A stretch of DNA of 6,490 nucleotides from Asaia bogorensis (GTDB taxonomy: Bacteria; Pseudomonadota; Alphaproteobacteria; Acetobacterales; Acetobacteraceae). The DNA lies in assembly GCA_945871455.1 (NCBI GenBank), contig CAMBXJ010000258.1, positions 1 through 6,490 on the forward strand, written 5' to 3'. The position numbers and the translations under genes are program-made. Below are positions 1 to 6,490 of this stretch, one piece after another. The first letter of the stretch is position 1, and the number at the start of each line of letters is the position of its first letter. The notes beneath the pieces are model-generated. The model saw only the letters and a program-made list of their open reading frames with translations. It had not been told where the DNA came from and ran no database searches.

Positions 1-53
1 ACCGCATAGACCGTCCGTCGGTACGCCCCGACCAGACGCGGCGACACCGTCAC
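1..53 (-). CDS. Start of a gene downstream of rodA, truncated by the window edge
   Basis: A reading frame opens with GTG at 53-51, overlapping the rodA stop as GTGA, and stays open to the window edge. It would read about 17 residues, including LVGAYRRTVYAV. A 4-base overlap like this suggests translational coupling to rodA. A second open frame starts with ATG at 60-58 (MSGDGVAAS...). I prefer the GTG frame because its third codon positions are more GC-rich, as in the neighbouring genes. The AYR-T-Y pattern faintly recalls the start of DUF3293 proteins, but this is too short to name a family. It could also be non-coding. Confidence 0.3.
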   Translation of the reverse strand, partial: MTVSPRLVGAYRRTVYA

Positions 54-1195
54 CGCTCATCCCGCATATTCGCGAACTCCACATCGCGATGCACATGCAC
101 CGACATCAGGATGCCGAAGCCGACCATCACCGTGATCACGGCCGACCCGCCATGGGAGACCAGCGGCAGCGGCACGCCGCCGACCGGGATCGCACCCATC
201 ACCATGGCGATGTTGACGAACACGTACAGGAAAAAATTCACCGAAATGCCCAGCGCCACCAGCCGCCCGAACTGATGCTGGCAGCGCATCGCGATCAGCA
301 TGCCGCCCAGGATGATCATGGTCAGCAGCCCCATCACCGCCAAGGCGCCCACCAGGCCGAACTCCTCGCCGATCATGGTGAAGATGAAATCGGTCTGCTT
401 CTCCGGCAGGAAATCGAGATGACCCTGGGTGCCTTGCAGGAACCCCTTGCCCCAGATGCCGCCCGAGCCCAGGGCGATCTTTGACTGGATGATGTTGTAG
501 CCGGCGCCGAGCGGGTCGGATTCGGGATGCAGGAAGGTGTCGATCCGGGCGCGCTGATAATCGCGAAGATGGGAATAGGCGATCTGGGCGGCAAACGGGA
601 TCGGCAGAGCGACCAGGAGGAACTTCCACCAGCGGACTCCGGCGGCGAAAAACATCGCCCCACTCAGCAGGCAGGTGATCATGGCGGTGCCCAGGTTGGG
701 TTGGCGCAGCACCAGCAGGACCGGGATGGCGACCGCGATTATCGGCGGGATCAGGAACAGCGGATTGCCGATCCGTTCCCACGAGGCGCGGTGGAACCAG
801 GATGCCAGGGCCAGGACCAGGGCGATTTTCATCAACTCGGACGGTTGCAACTGGAACCCGCCCAGGTCGATCCAGCGTTGCGCGCCTTTGCCGATATGGC
901 CCATCTGCATGACCATCACCAACAGACCGACGCAGCCCAGATAGGCGGGCCAGGCCAGGCGCGCGATGAAGCGGATATCGATCAGGGCGATCCCCAGCAT
1001 CAGCAGGGCGCCGAACCCGAAGCGCAGGGCATGGCGGCCGGCATAAGGTTCCTGAGCGCCCCCCGCGGCGCTGTACAGCGCGGTATAGCCGACGCCGGCC
1101 AGGGCACACAGCAGCAGGACATACAACCAGTTGATCCGCCGGATCTTGCCGGTCAGGTCGAACGAGGTTTCCCGCCAGAGGCGCCGTTCCATCAT
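50..1195 (-). CDS. rodA: RodA, SEDS-family peptidoglycan glycosyltransferase of the elongasome
   Basis: This is the integral-membrane enzyme that polymerises lipid II into glycan strands during cell elongation, working with PBP2 (the gene just upstream). The 381 residues match the usual RodA length, and many hydrophobic segments are visible across the protein. Family landmarks include GAQRWIDLGGFQLQPSELMK at about 104-123, QPNLGT at 165-170, HPESDPLGAGYNIIQSKIALGSGG at about 223-246, and PLPLVSHGGS at 342-351. By comparison with E. coli RodA, D227 in ESDPLG is the likely catalytic aspartate. Two positions differ from the E. coli-type motifs: N167 where Asp is common, and H348 where Tyr is common. 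The start is the first of two adjacent ATGs, with GAGGG seven bases upstream. It is the fifth gene of the operon, 24 bases after mrdA. The identification is secure. Confidence 0.97.
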   Translation of the reverse strand: MMERRLWRETSFDLTGKIRRINWLYVLLLCALAGVGYTALYSAAGGAQEPYAGRHALRFGFGALLMLGIALIDIRFIARLAWPAYLGCVGLLVMVMQMGHIGKGAQRWIDLGGFQLQPSELMKIALVLALASWFHRASWERIGNPLFLIPPIIAVAIPVLLVLRQPNLGTAMITCLLSGAMFFAAGVRWWKFLLVALPIPFAAQIAYSHLRDYQRARIDTFLHPESDPLGAGYNIIQSKIALGSGGIWGKGFLQGTQGHLDFLPEKQTDFIFTMIGEEFGLVGALAVMGLLTMIILGGMLIAMRCQHQFGRLVALGISVNFFLYVFVNIAMVMGAIPVGGVPLPLVSHGGSAVITVMVGFGILMSVHVHRDVEFANMRDER

Positions 1196-1202
1196 GAATG
1201 CG

Positions 1203-1207
1203 CCCTC
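1203..1207 (-). promoter_or_regulatory. Ribosome binding site of rodA
   Basis: Read on the minus strand this is GAGGG, seven bases before the first of two adjacent ATG codons (1195-1193 and 1192-1190). It lies wholly within the 24-base gap between mrdA and rodA and favours the first ATG. The second would also be within reach, at ten bases. Confidence 0.6.
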
Positions 1208-1219
1208 ACGGCTTCACAC

Positions 1220-3085
1220 TCATGACTTCACCTGGGCGACGCGCGGTGTGGGCGGATCGACGCGGTTGCCCGGGTCGCGCTGCATCACCTCGATCATGAT
1301 GTCGCGCGCGATCGGCGCGGCGGCGGCGGCGCCGGCATTGCCATGCTCCACGACGACCGACACGGCGTATCGGGGCGCGTCATGCGGCGCGTAGGCGACG
1401 AACAACGCGTGCGGGCGAAATTCCCAGGGCAGTTTCTCGCTGTCGAATTTGCCGCTTTCGCGCATTTCGCGGGACACCCGACGCACCTGCGACGAGCCGG
1501 TCTTGCCGGACATCTGCCAGCGCGAATCGGGCAGCTTGGCCAATGGCGCGGTGCCGCCCTGTTCGTTGACGACCGACCACATCCCTTCCCGGATGATCTG
1601 CAAAGCCCGCTCAGGCACCCCAAGGCTCGGCCATTCGTCCGCCCGGGACCCGGGTTGCGTCGTGGCGCCGATCTTGCGCGTCAAATGTGGCTGCACGACC
1701 CGACCGCTGGCGATGCGGGCGGTAAACGTCGCCAGTTGCAACGGCGTGACCTGGAGATAGCCCTGGCCGATTCCGCTGACGATCGTGTCGCCGATATTCC
1801 AGTGTTTGCCCTTTTTCATGCGCCAGGACCGGGTCGGCACCAGGCCGGCCCGCTGGTTCGGCAGGTCGAGCGGCAGTTCGACCCCCATCCCCAGCCGGTG
1901 CGACATCGCCGCGATACGGTCCATGCCGGTGCGACGCGCGATCTCATAAAAATAGACATCGCAGCTATATTTGATACCGCCCCGCAGATCGACCATGCCA
2001 TGGCCGCCCTTCCGCCAACAATGGAAGCGCGTATCGCCCAGATCGTAATGTCCCGGGCATTCGACCCGGTCCCAAGGCGTGATGGTGCGCGCTTCCAATC
2101 CCGCCAGAGCCACCGCCATCTTGAAGGTCGAGCCCGGCGCGTACAGCCCCGAGGTTGCCTTGTTGATCAACGGCGTGCGGCGATCCTTGGTCCATTCGCG
2201 CCATTGCGCCTGCGACACGCCGGAGTTGAACACGGTGGGGTCGAAGGACGGATTGGTCGCCATCGCCAGGATCTCGCCATTGCGGCAATCCATCACGACC
2301 GCACTGGCGCTCTCGTCGCCGAGCCGATTGAGCGCATGGCGCTGCAGGCCGGCGTCGATGGTCAGGCCGACATCGTCGCCCTGCATGCCCTCCTGGCGGT
2401 CCAACTCGCGGATGACCCGCCCGAGGGCATTGACCTCCAACTGCACCGCGCCGGCGCGCCCGCGCAGGGCCAGGTCGTGGTATTTCTCGACACCCGCGCG
2501 TCCGATGCGTAGGCCGGGCAGGGCCAGCAGCGGGTCCTTGGCGACATCGGCCTCGTTCGGCGGGGCCACATAGCCGACGATATGCGACATCTGATCGCCG
2601 AACGGATAAATCCGGGTGGTGCCGACATCCACCAGGATACCCGGCAGTTCCGGGGCGTTGACGCCGATCCGCGCCATATCCTCCCAGGACAGGAATTCGC
2701 GCACCATCACCGGGATGAAGCGGCGACGGCGGGTGGATTCGCGCTCGATCCGCAGGCGTTCGTATTCGCTCAGCGGCACGATGCGGGAAAACGCCTCCAG
2801 GGTCGCCTGGACATTGCTGGTCTGCTCCGACACCAGCAGCGCGCGCCAGTTGATCCGGCTGCCTGCGATCACGGTGCCGTGGCGGTCCAGCACGCGTCCG
2901 CGGGGCGGGGCGATCATGCGGGCGCTGATGCGGTTGTCCTCGGCGAGCGTTGCGTAGCGGGCGCCGTCCACCACCTGTTCCTGATAAAGTCGAGCGGCGA
3001 GGCCACCGAGCAAGGCGACCTGGCCGCCCATGAGCAGGAGGGCGCGTCGGGTGAAGACGCTGGTGCGGGTGGTATCGCGCTTCAT
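1220..3085 (-). CDS. mrdA: Penicillin-binding protein 2, elongation-specific D,D-transpeptidase
   Basis: This class B penicillin-binding protein crosslinks new peptidoglycan in the periplasm and partners RodA, encoded next. The predicted protein is 621 residues. A short basic cytoplasmic tail leads into one membrane anchor at about 14-34. The pedestal follows and includes APPRGRVLDRHG at 59-70. The C-terminal transpeptidase domain carries the active-site S319-T-F-K322, S374-C-D376 as the second motif (the SxD form common in PBP2), and K528-T-G530. GHG at 361-363 and a nearby CPG...FHCW stretch (343-357) also look PBP2-like. The ATG at 3085-3083 overlaps the mreD stop (ATGA), so translation is probably coupled. 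The same frame is open upstream to 3763, but that part lies in mreD and mreC in another frame and shows no PBP2 sequence. The tail after about residue 603 is proline- and polar-rich and probably disordered. Confidence 0.97.
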   Translation of the reverse strand: MKRDTTRTSVFTRRALLLMGGQVALLGGLAARLYQEQVVDGARYATLAEDNRISARMIAPPRGRVLDRHGTVIAGSRINWRALLVSEQTSNVQATLEAFSRIVPLSEYERLRIERESTRRRRFIPVMVREFLSWEDMARIGVNAPELPGILVDVGTTRIYPFGDQMSHIVGYVAPPNEADVAKDPLLALPGLRIGRAGVEKYHDLALRGRAGAVQLEVNALGRVIRELDRQEGMQGDDVGLTIDAGLQRHALNRLGDESASAVVMDCRNGEILAMATNPSFDPTVFNSGVSQAQWREWTKDRRTPLINKATSGLYAPGSTFKMAVALAGLEARTITPWDRVECPGHYDLGDTRFHCWRKGGHGMVDLRGGIKYSCDVYFYEIARRTGMDRIAAMSHRLGMGVELPLDLPNQRAGLVPTRSWRMKKGKHWNIGDTIVSGIGQGYLQVTPLQLATFTARIASGRVVQPHLTRKIGATTQPGSRADEWPSLGVPERALQIIREGMWSVVNEQGGTAPLAKLPDSRWQMSGKTGSSQVRRVSREMRESGKFDSEKLPWEFRPHALFVAYAPHDAPRYAVSVVVEHGNAGAAAAAPIARDIMIEVMQRDPGNRVDPPTPRVAQVKS

Positions 3086-3636
3086 GCCTGTTCCGGATTG
3101 GCCAGGGTGCGATGGGCGCTGGCGAATGGAATTGCCAGGACCGGATACAGCGCGGCCGTGATTGCCGCCTGGAACAGGGCCGGGGCAGGGGACAGCAGCC
3201 GGAATGTCAGCAGGGCGGTCAGCAACCACAACAGGGCGGCGGCGCCGGTGGCGACGAAGCCGAACACCAGCCAGACCATCGCGAAGCCCTGCTGGACCAA
3301 CCCGCGGCCAAACCGGGCCGCCATACCGTGCGCGATCAGCAGGGTCAGCACGCCGCTGCCCAACGGCAGGTAGGCGCGCAGGTCCAGCAGAAACCCGATC
3401 ACGAACACGGCCAGCGGCGGCATGGAGGACGGGCGGACCAGGGACCAGAACCATACCGCGATCAGCGCCACCGCCGGCAACAGCGCCGCCTGGCCAGGCA
3501 TTTTCAGCGGCAATTCGGTCAGCAGCATCATCATGACCGTGGTAAAGGCCGGGAAGGCGTGGCGAGCGGCAATGTCCAGTCGCCGCCCAATGGTCAGGGT
3601 TGGCCGGATACCCGGGTTCTGGTCGATCCGTGCCAT
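3082..3636 (-). CDS. mreD: MreD, integral-membrane rod-shape protein
   Basis: MreD is a small inner-membrane protein that binds MreC and helps connect MreB to the wall-synthesis enzymes. The predicted 184 residues begin MARIDQNPG. After a polar N-terminus of about 25 residues come roughly five or six hydrophobic segments, at about 27-44, 49-66, 73-86, 94-108, 117-146 (probably two spans' worth) and 152-172. The segment VFVIGFLLDLRAYLPLG (77-93) fits the most recognisable family pattern (G-x-x-x-D followed by PLG). MreD diverges quickly, so the call also leans on its position between mreC and mrdA. The ATG shares its A with the mreC stop (TGATG), and its own stop overlaps the mrdA start, so all three are likely coupled. 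The frame is open upstream to 3870, but that stretch is mreC in another frame and is polar and arginine-rich, so it is not part of this protein. Confidence 0.94.
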   Translation of the reverse strand: MARIDQNPGIRPTLTIGRRLDIAARHAFPAFTTVMMMLLTELPLKMPGQAALLPAVALIAVWFWSLVRPSSMPPLAVFVIGFLLDLRAYLPLGSGVLTLLIAHGMAARFGRGLVQQGFAMVWLVFGFVATGAAALLWLLTALLTFRLLSPAPALFQAAITAALYPVLAIPFASAHRTLANPEQA

Positions 3637-4496
3637 CAATGCCGACCCGGTGTGGAGCGCTGCGCCGGTTCCAGTGCGGGCAATCCGCCCAGGCCGTAAT
3701 CGAACACCCGGACGACTTCCAGCCGCTGCAACATGGCTTCCGGTTCGACCTCCGGCACGCCACTGGCGCTGTAGCGGACGGTGCCGATCGGCAGATTTGC
3801 CGGCAGCGCGTTGGCTTCGGCGCTGGTGACGATCCGCTCTCCCTGTTGCGGCACGGTGCCTTCGGCCCAATAGAGCAGGCGAGGGCGGGGGCCGTTGGTG
3901 CCCACCAGAATGGCGCGGGCGCGGGAGGTTTCCATGATCACGGGGATGCGGCTGTTCAGATCGGTAATCAGCAGAACCCGCGCGGTTCGGGCACCGAGTT
4001 CGGTGACCCTGCCGACCAGACCCCGCTCATCCAGCGCGATGGCACCCTTGCGGATGCTGTGGCCAGGGCCAACCGACAGCAGCACGGCGCGGGCGTAGAG
4101 GCCGCCGGCATCGGCGACCACGCGCGCCGTGACGAAGGCCGGGGCATTGTCCGGGACCCAGCGCAAGGTGGCCTTCAGCCGCTGGTTTTCCGCGTCCAAC
4201 GCCAGCGCGATCGATTGCCAGCGGCGCAACCGCTCGTTTTCGTCACGCAGGCGGGCGTTTTGCTCTCGCAGCGTCCACAGGCCGCCGGCTTCGTGGATCG
4301 CATCGCGGATCTGCCCCAGCGGTTCATCGACGATGGCGAAGATCGGTGCCAGTGCGTCGGCCAGCGCAACGCGGGCACGATCGACCAGCAGCGCATCGGC
4401 CTTGCCGACCAGCATAAGGCCGAACGATGCCACGATCAGCACCGGCAAGGTCAGTTTTGCGAGTGCCTGGCGAGCCTGGACGGAAAGGCGGAGCAT
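3636..4496 (-). CDS. mreC: MreC, periplasmic rod-shape scaffold protein
   Basis: MreC is a bitopic membrane protein whose periplasmic domain binds PBP2 and shifts it towards the active state; inside the membrane it contacts MreD and the MreB filament. The 286 residues fit the family's range. A basic N-terminus leads into one transmembrane helix at about 16-31. A charged coiled coil follows at about 72-110 (LREQNARLRDENERLRR is typical), then the beta-rich MreC domain at about 120-266. Recognisable parts of that domain are GLVGRVTELGARTARVLLITD (159-179) and the SRARAILVGTNG stretch from 191. The tail is proline-rich and likely disordered. I see no convincing Shine-Dalgarno before the ATG, and an in-frame TGA lies seven to nine bases upstream of it, so no earlier ATG is possible. 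Mre proteins are needed in different amounts, and the weak start plus the spacer hairpin could lower MreC relative to MreB; that is inference. Confidence 0.96.
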   Translation of the reverse strand: MLRLSVQARQALAKLTLPVLIVASFGLMLVGKADALLVDRARVALADALAPIFAIVDEPLGQIRDAIHEAGGLWTLREQNARLRDENERLRRWQSIALALDAENQRLKATLRWVPDNAPAFVTARVVADAGGLYARAVLLSVGPGHSIRKGAIALDERGLVGRVTELGARTARVLLITDLNSRIPVIMETSRARAILVGTNGPRPRLLYWAEGTVPQQGERIVTSAEANALPANLPIGTVRYSASGVPEVEPEAMLQRLEVVRVFDYGLGGLPALEPAQRSTPGRH

Positions 4497-4530
4497 CAGC
4501 GATCAACTAGCAGTAATCGGTCGTGGAGGC

Positions 4531-4553
4531 ACGCTTTCCGATGATGCAAGCGT
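4531..4553 (-). other. Small hairpin in the mreB-mreC spacer
   Basis: The arms ACGCTT (4531-4536) and AAGCGT (4548-4553) pair perfectly over six bases around an 11-base loop. Two more G-C pairs can form outside them if one G is bulged. It lies in the only long spacer of the operon (4497-4571). No T-run follows it in the minus direction, so it does not look like an ordinary intrinsic terminator. It might protect the mreB mRNA end, act as a processing site, or be chance in GC-rich DNA. Confidence 0.35.
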
Positions 4554-4571
4554 CCGGGCGGCTTGGCGCCG

Positions 4572-5699
<1,128 letters not shown>

Positions 5700-5937
5700 C
5701 TATTGGTAGAACCTTGGATGTCAGAACTCTGGGTATCAAAACCGGGCGATGACATACCGCGGGCACGCTCTAGCCCCGGCGGGTGCGGTGCACAAGGGGG
5801 AGAACGGGCAGGGCGCACCCGATCGGGTCCGAGGCCGGCGGGCGAGCTGACATGACCGTGATCGAATGCCTTGGGATCGCCATGATTTTGCCACCTCGCG
5901 GTACCCTCCGCATCCTATCGTGGACGCCGTTGATAAT

Positions 5938-5943
5938 AAGGGA
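5938..5943 (+). promoter_or_regulatory. Ribosome binding site of the lipoprotein gene
   Basis: AAGGGA lies four bases before ATG 5948 and ten before ATG 5954. It decides that translation begins here and not at the upstream in-frame ATGs at 5783, 5852 or 5881. Either nearby ATG gives the same signal peptide with two residues' difference. Confidence 0.55.
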
Positions 5944-5947
5944 TTGC

Positions 5948-6169
5948 ATGAACATGACACGTTCCATTTCCATGGCGCTGGTGGCGATGATGCTGGTGCT
6001 CGGTGTTGCGGCCTGTGGGTCGGATCCGCTGACCCGCGGCGTGACCGGGGCCGCGATCGGTGCGGGTGCCGGGGCCGGCGTGTCGGCGGTGACGGGCGGG
6101 AAGCCGGCCAAGGGCGCGCTGATCGGCGGCGCGGTTGGCGGCCTTGGCGGCGCCCTGACAGCGCATTGA
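5948..6169 (+). CDS. Small glycine-zipper lipoprotein, probably shortened by a frameshift
   Basis: The 73-residue product begins MNMTRSISMALVAMMLVLG, a lipoprotein signal peptide with lipobox V20-A-A-C23; the mature protein would start at lipidated C23 in the envelope. The rest is rich in Gly and Ala with GxxxG spacing (GAAIGAGAGAGVSAVTGG at 34-51, then IGGAVGGLGGAL), as in glycine-zipper outer-membrane or stress lipoproteins. The precise role is unknown. The frame ends at TGA 6167-6169 inside a 12-bp tandem repeat. The first repeat unit (6155-6165) is 11 bases, where the next five units are 12. Adding one G at about 6161 joins the frame to GALTGASIGALTGAST..., ending at TGA 6238-6240 and giving 97 residues of unbroken GxxxG pattern. 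The current stop therefore looks like the product of a one-base loss, a phase-variable state or a sequencing error. It lies upstream of prs in the same direction and diverges from mreB. Confidence 0.8.
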   Translation: MNMTRSISMALVAMMLVLGVAACGSDPLTRGVTGAAIGAGAGAGVSAVTGGKPAKGALIGGAVGGLGGALTAH

Positions 6170-6237
6170 CCGGGGCATCGATTGGGGCATTGACCGGGGC
6201 ATCGACCGGGGCATCGACCGGGGCATCGACCGCGCGG
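6155..6237 (+). repeat. 12-bp tandem repeat encoding GxxxG units
   Basis: The consensus is T(T/C)GACCGGGGCA. Five near-identical 12-base units fill 6166-6225 (starts 6166, 6178, 6190, 6202, 6214). They are flanked by an 11-base unit CTGACAGCGCA (6155-6165) and a degenerate last unit from 6226. A further imperfect copy, GTGACCGGGCA, follows at 6237-6247. In the frame that ends at 6240 each unit encodes a tetrapeptide such as GALT or GAST, continuing the lipoprotein's zipper. Because the unit is a multiple of three, gain or loss of whole units keeps the frame, while slippage in the GGGG runs breaks it. Confidence 0.9.
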
Positions 6238-6282
6238 TGACCGGGCATCCCTGGTCCAGCGCCGCGGCGGCCCCGGACGCGG

Positions 6283-6330
6283 CCCCTGCCTGCTCCCCCT
6301 GCCACCTCCCCCTGCCTGCTCCCCCTGCCA
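6283..6330. repeat. C-rich 13-bp tandem repeat
   Basis: The core CTCCCCCTGCC occurs three times at exactly 13-base steps (6293-6303, 6306-6316, 6319-6329), with a degenerate copy before them at about 6280-6292. Because alternate units share their linker bases, a 22-base stretch is repeated exactly at 6283-6304 and 6309-6330. The minus strand carries four G-runs (6286-6283, 6299-6295, 6312-6308, 6325-6321) separated by eight bases each, so it could form a long-loop G-quadruplex. It lies between the lipoprotein gene and prs and does not appear to code. Confidence 0.8.
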
Positions 6331-6359
6331 TGTCCCTGGGCCGAACCATGGACAGGGGG
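6321..6359 (+). other. Strong bulged hairpin upstream of prs
   Basis: CCCCCTGCCATG (6321-6332) pairs with CATGG plus CAGGGGG (6347-6351 and 6353-6359), leaving A6352 as a single bulge and a 14-base loop at 6333-6346. That makes 12 base pairs, most of them G-C. No T-run follows on the plus strand, so it is not a textbook intrinsic terminator. It could still end or pause transcription from the lipoprotein gene, stabilise its mRNA end, or sit in a prs leader. The left arm is shared with the last unit of the 13-bp repeat. Confidence 0.55.
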
Positions 6360-6377
6360 GACCGGCATTGCTACAGA

Positions 6378-6393
6378 GCCGGGGTTTTCCGGC
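6378..6393 (+). other. Short hairpin upstream of prs
   Basis: GCCGG (6378-6382) and CCGGC (6389-6393) pair over five bases around GGTTTT. It lies about 40 bases before prs. The four Ts are in the loop, not after the stem, so it is not an intrinsic terminator. It may be chance. Confidence 0.25.
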
Positions 6394-6434
6394 GCGATCG
6401 ACCGGTTCGACGACCAACCATGCGGTTTCGCTGA

Positions 6435-6490
6435 ATGAAGATTGTCGCCTGCAACAGCAACCGTCAGCTCGCCGAGGATGTCGCCGCAAC
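6435..6490 (+). CDS. prs: Start of ribose-phosphate pyrophosphokinase (PRPP synthetase), cut by the window edge
   Basis: Only 18 complete codons are present: MKIVACNSNRQLAEDVAA. This fits the N-terminus of alphaproteobacterial Prs, where MKI-x-A-x-NSNR-x-LAE opens the first Rossmann-like domain. The enzyme transfers pyrophosphate from ATP to ribose 5-phosphate to make PRPP, used for purine, pyrimidine, histidine, tryptophan and NAD synthesis in the cytoplasm. There is no clear Shine-Dalgarno before ATG 6435. A four-codon frame (ATG 6420, MRFR) ends in TGA at 6432-6434, directly abutting this ATG. The call rests on a short but characteristic match. Confidence 0.78.
   Translation, partial: MKIVACNSNRQLAEDVAA

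Noticed and set aside
527..1225. Plus-strand open frame (232 residues) opposite rodA
   Set aside because: It is a composition shadow of rodA, very rich in Gln, Asp and Gly.
1343..2512. Long plus-strand open frame (389 residues) opposite mrdA
   Set aside because: It is antisense to a clear PBP2 gene, is rich in Arg, His, Gln and Asp, and shows no family motif. Long antisense frames are expected where third codon positions are mostly G or C.
3086..3763. N-terminal extension of PBP2 by 226 residues
   Set aside because: This part is out of frame within mreD and mreC. The protein sequence only becomes PBP2-like at the ATG at 3085, which overlaps the mreD stop.
3637..3870. N-terminal extension of MreD by 78 residues
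   Set aside because: The added sequence is Arg-rich, polar and lies within mreC. The ATG at 3636 shares a base with the mreC stop, a normal operon junction.
3600..4544. Long plus-strand open frame (314 residues) opposite mreC and the end of mreD
   Set aside because: It is antisense to mreC, with low-complexity Gln, Gly and Asp composition and no recognisable domain.
5783..5947. Upstream extension of the lipoprotein frame
   Set aside because: It would bury the signal peptide and lipobox inside the protein. AAGGGA before 5948 fits the shorter start.
6155..6330. A CRISPR array
   Set aside because: The repeats are 12 and 13 bases and directly tandem, with no unique spacers and no cas genes.
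5736..6489. Minus-strand open frames with Arg-Ser-Met-Pro repeats
   Set aside because: They are reverse readings of the 12-bp and 13-bp repeats, with no start signals or family resemblance.

Overview
The window looks like a chromosomal piece of a high-GC alphaproteobacterium. The MreB, PBP2 and RodA sequences and the compact mreB-mreC-mreD-mrdA-rodA order fit Rhodospirillales, and Acetobacteraceae seems most likely. That lineage call comes from remembered family sequences, not from a search.

Most of the window (positions 50 to 5615, minus strand) is one rod-shape and cell-wall elongation operon. It reads mreB, mreC, mreD, mrdA (PBP2), rodA. The genes are packed tightly: mreC and mreD share one base (TGATG), mreD and mrdA overlap by ATGA, and mrdA and rodA are 24 bases apart. 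Only the mreB-mreC spacer (75 bases) is long, and it holds a small hairpin. Together the products form the elongasome. MreB filaments steer synthesis, MreC and MreD link them to the periplasm, RodA polymerises glycan strands from lipid II, and PBP2 crosslinks them. All five genes look intact, with their catalytic motifs visible. A further minus-strand gene probably begins at rodA's stop codon and runs out of the window.

The right end is read in the opposite direction. After a 332-base divergent intergenic region comes a small plus-strand gene for a glycine-zipper lipoprotein. It ends inside a 12-bp tandem repeat. The first repeat unit is 11 bases long, and restoring one G would extend the protein from 73 to 97 residues as a continuous GxxxG zipper. 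This apparent frameshift is the most notable thing in the window. The following 190 bases carry a 13-bp C-rich repeat and a strong bulged hairpin. After them the first 18 complete codons of prs (ribose-phosphate pyrophosphokinase) run off the end.

I saw no RNA gene, CRISPR array, insertion sequence, phage gene or unknown multigene system. Apart from the right-hand repeats this is an ordinary core-genome region.
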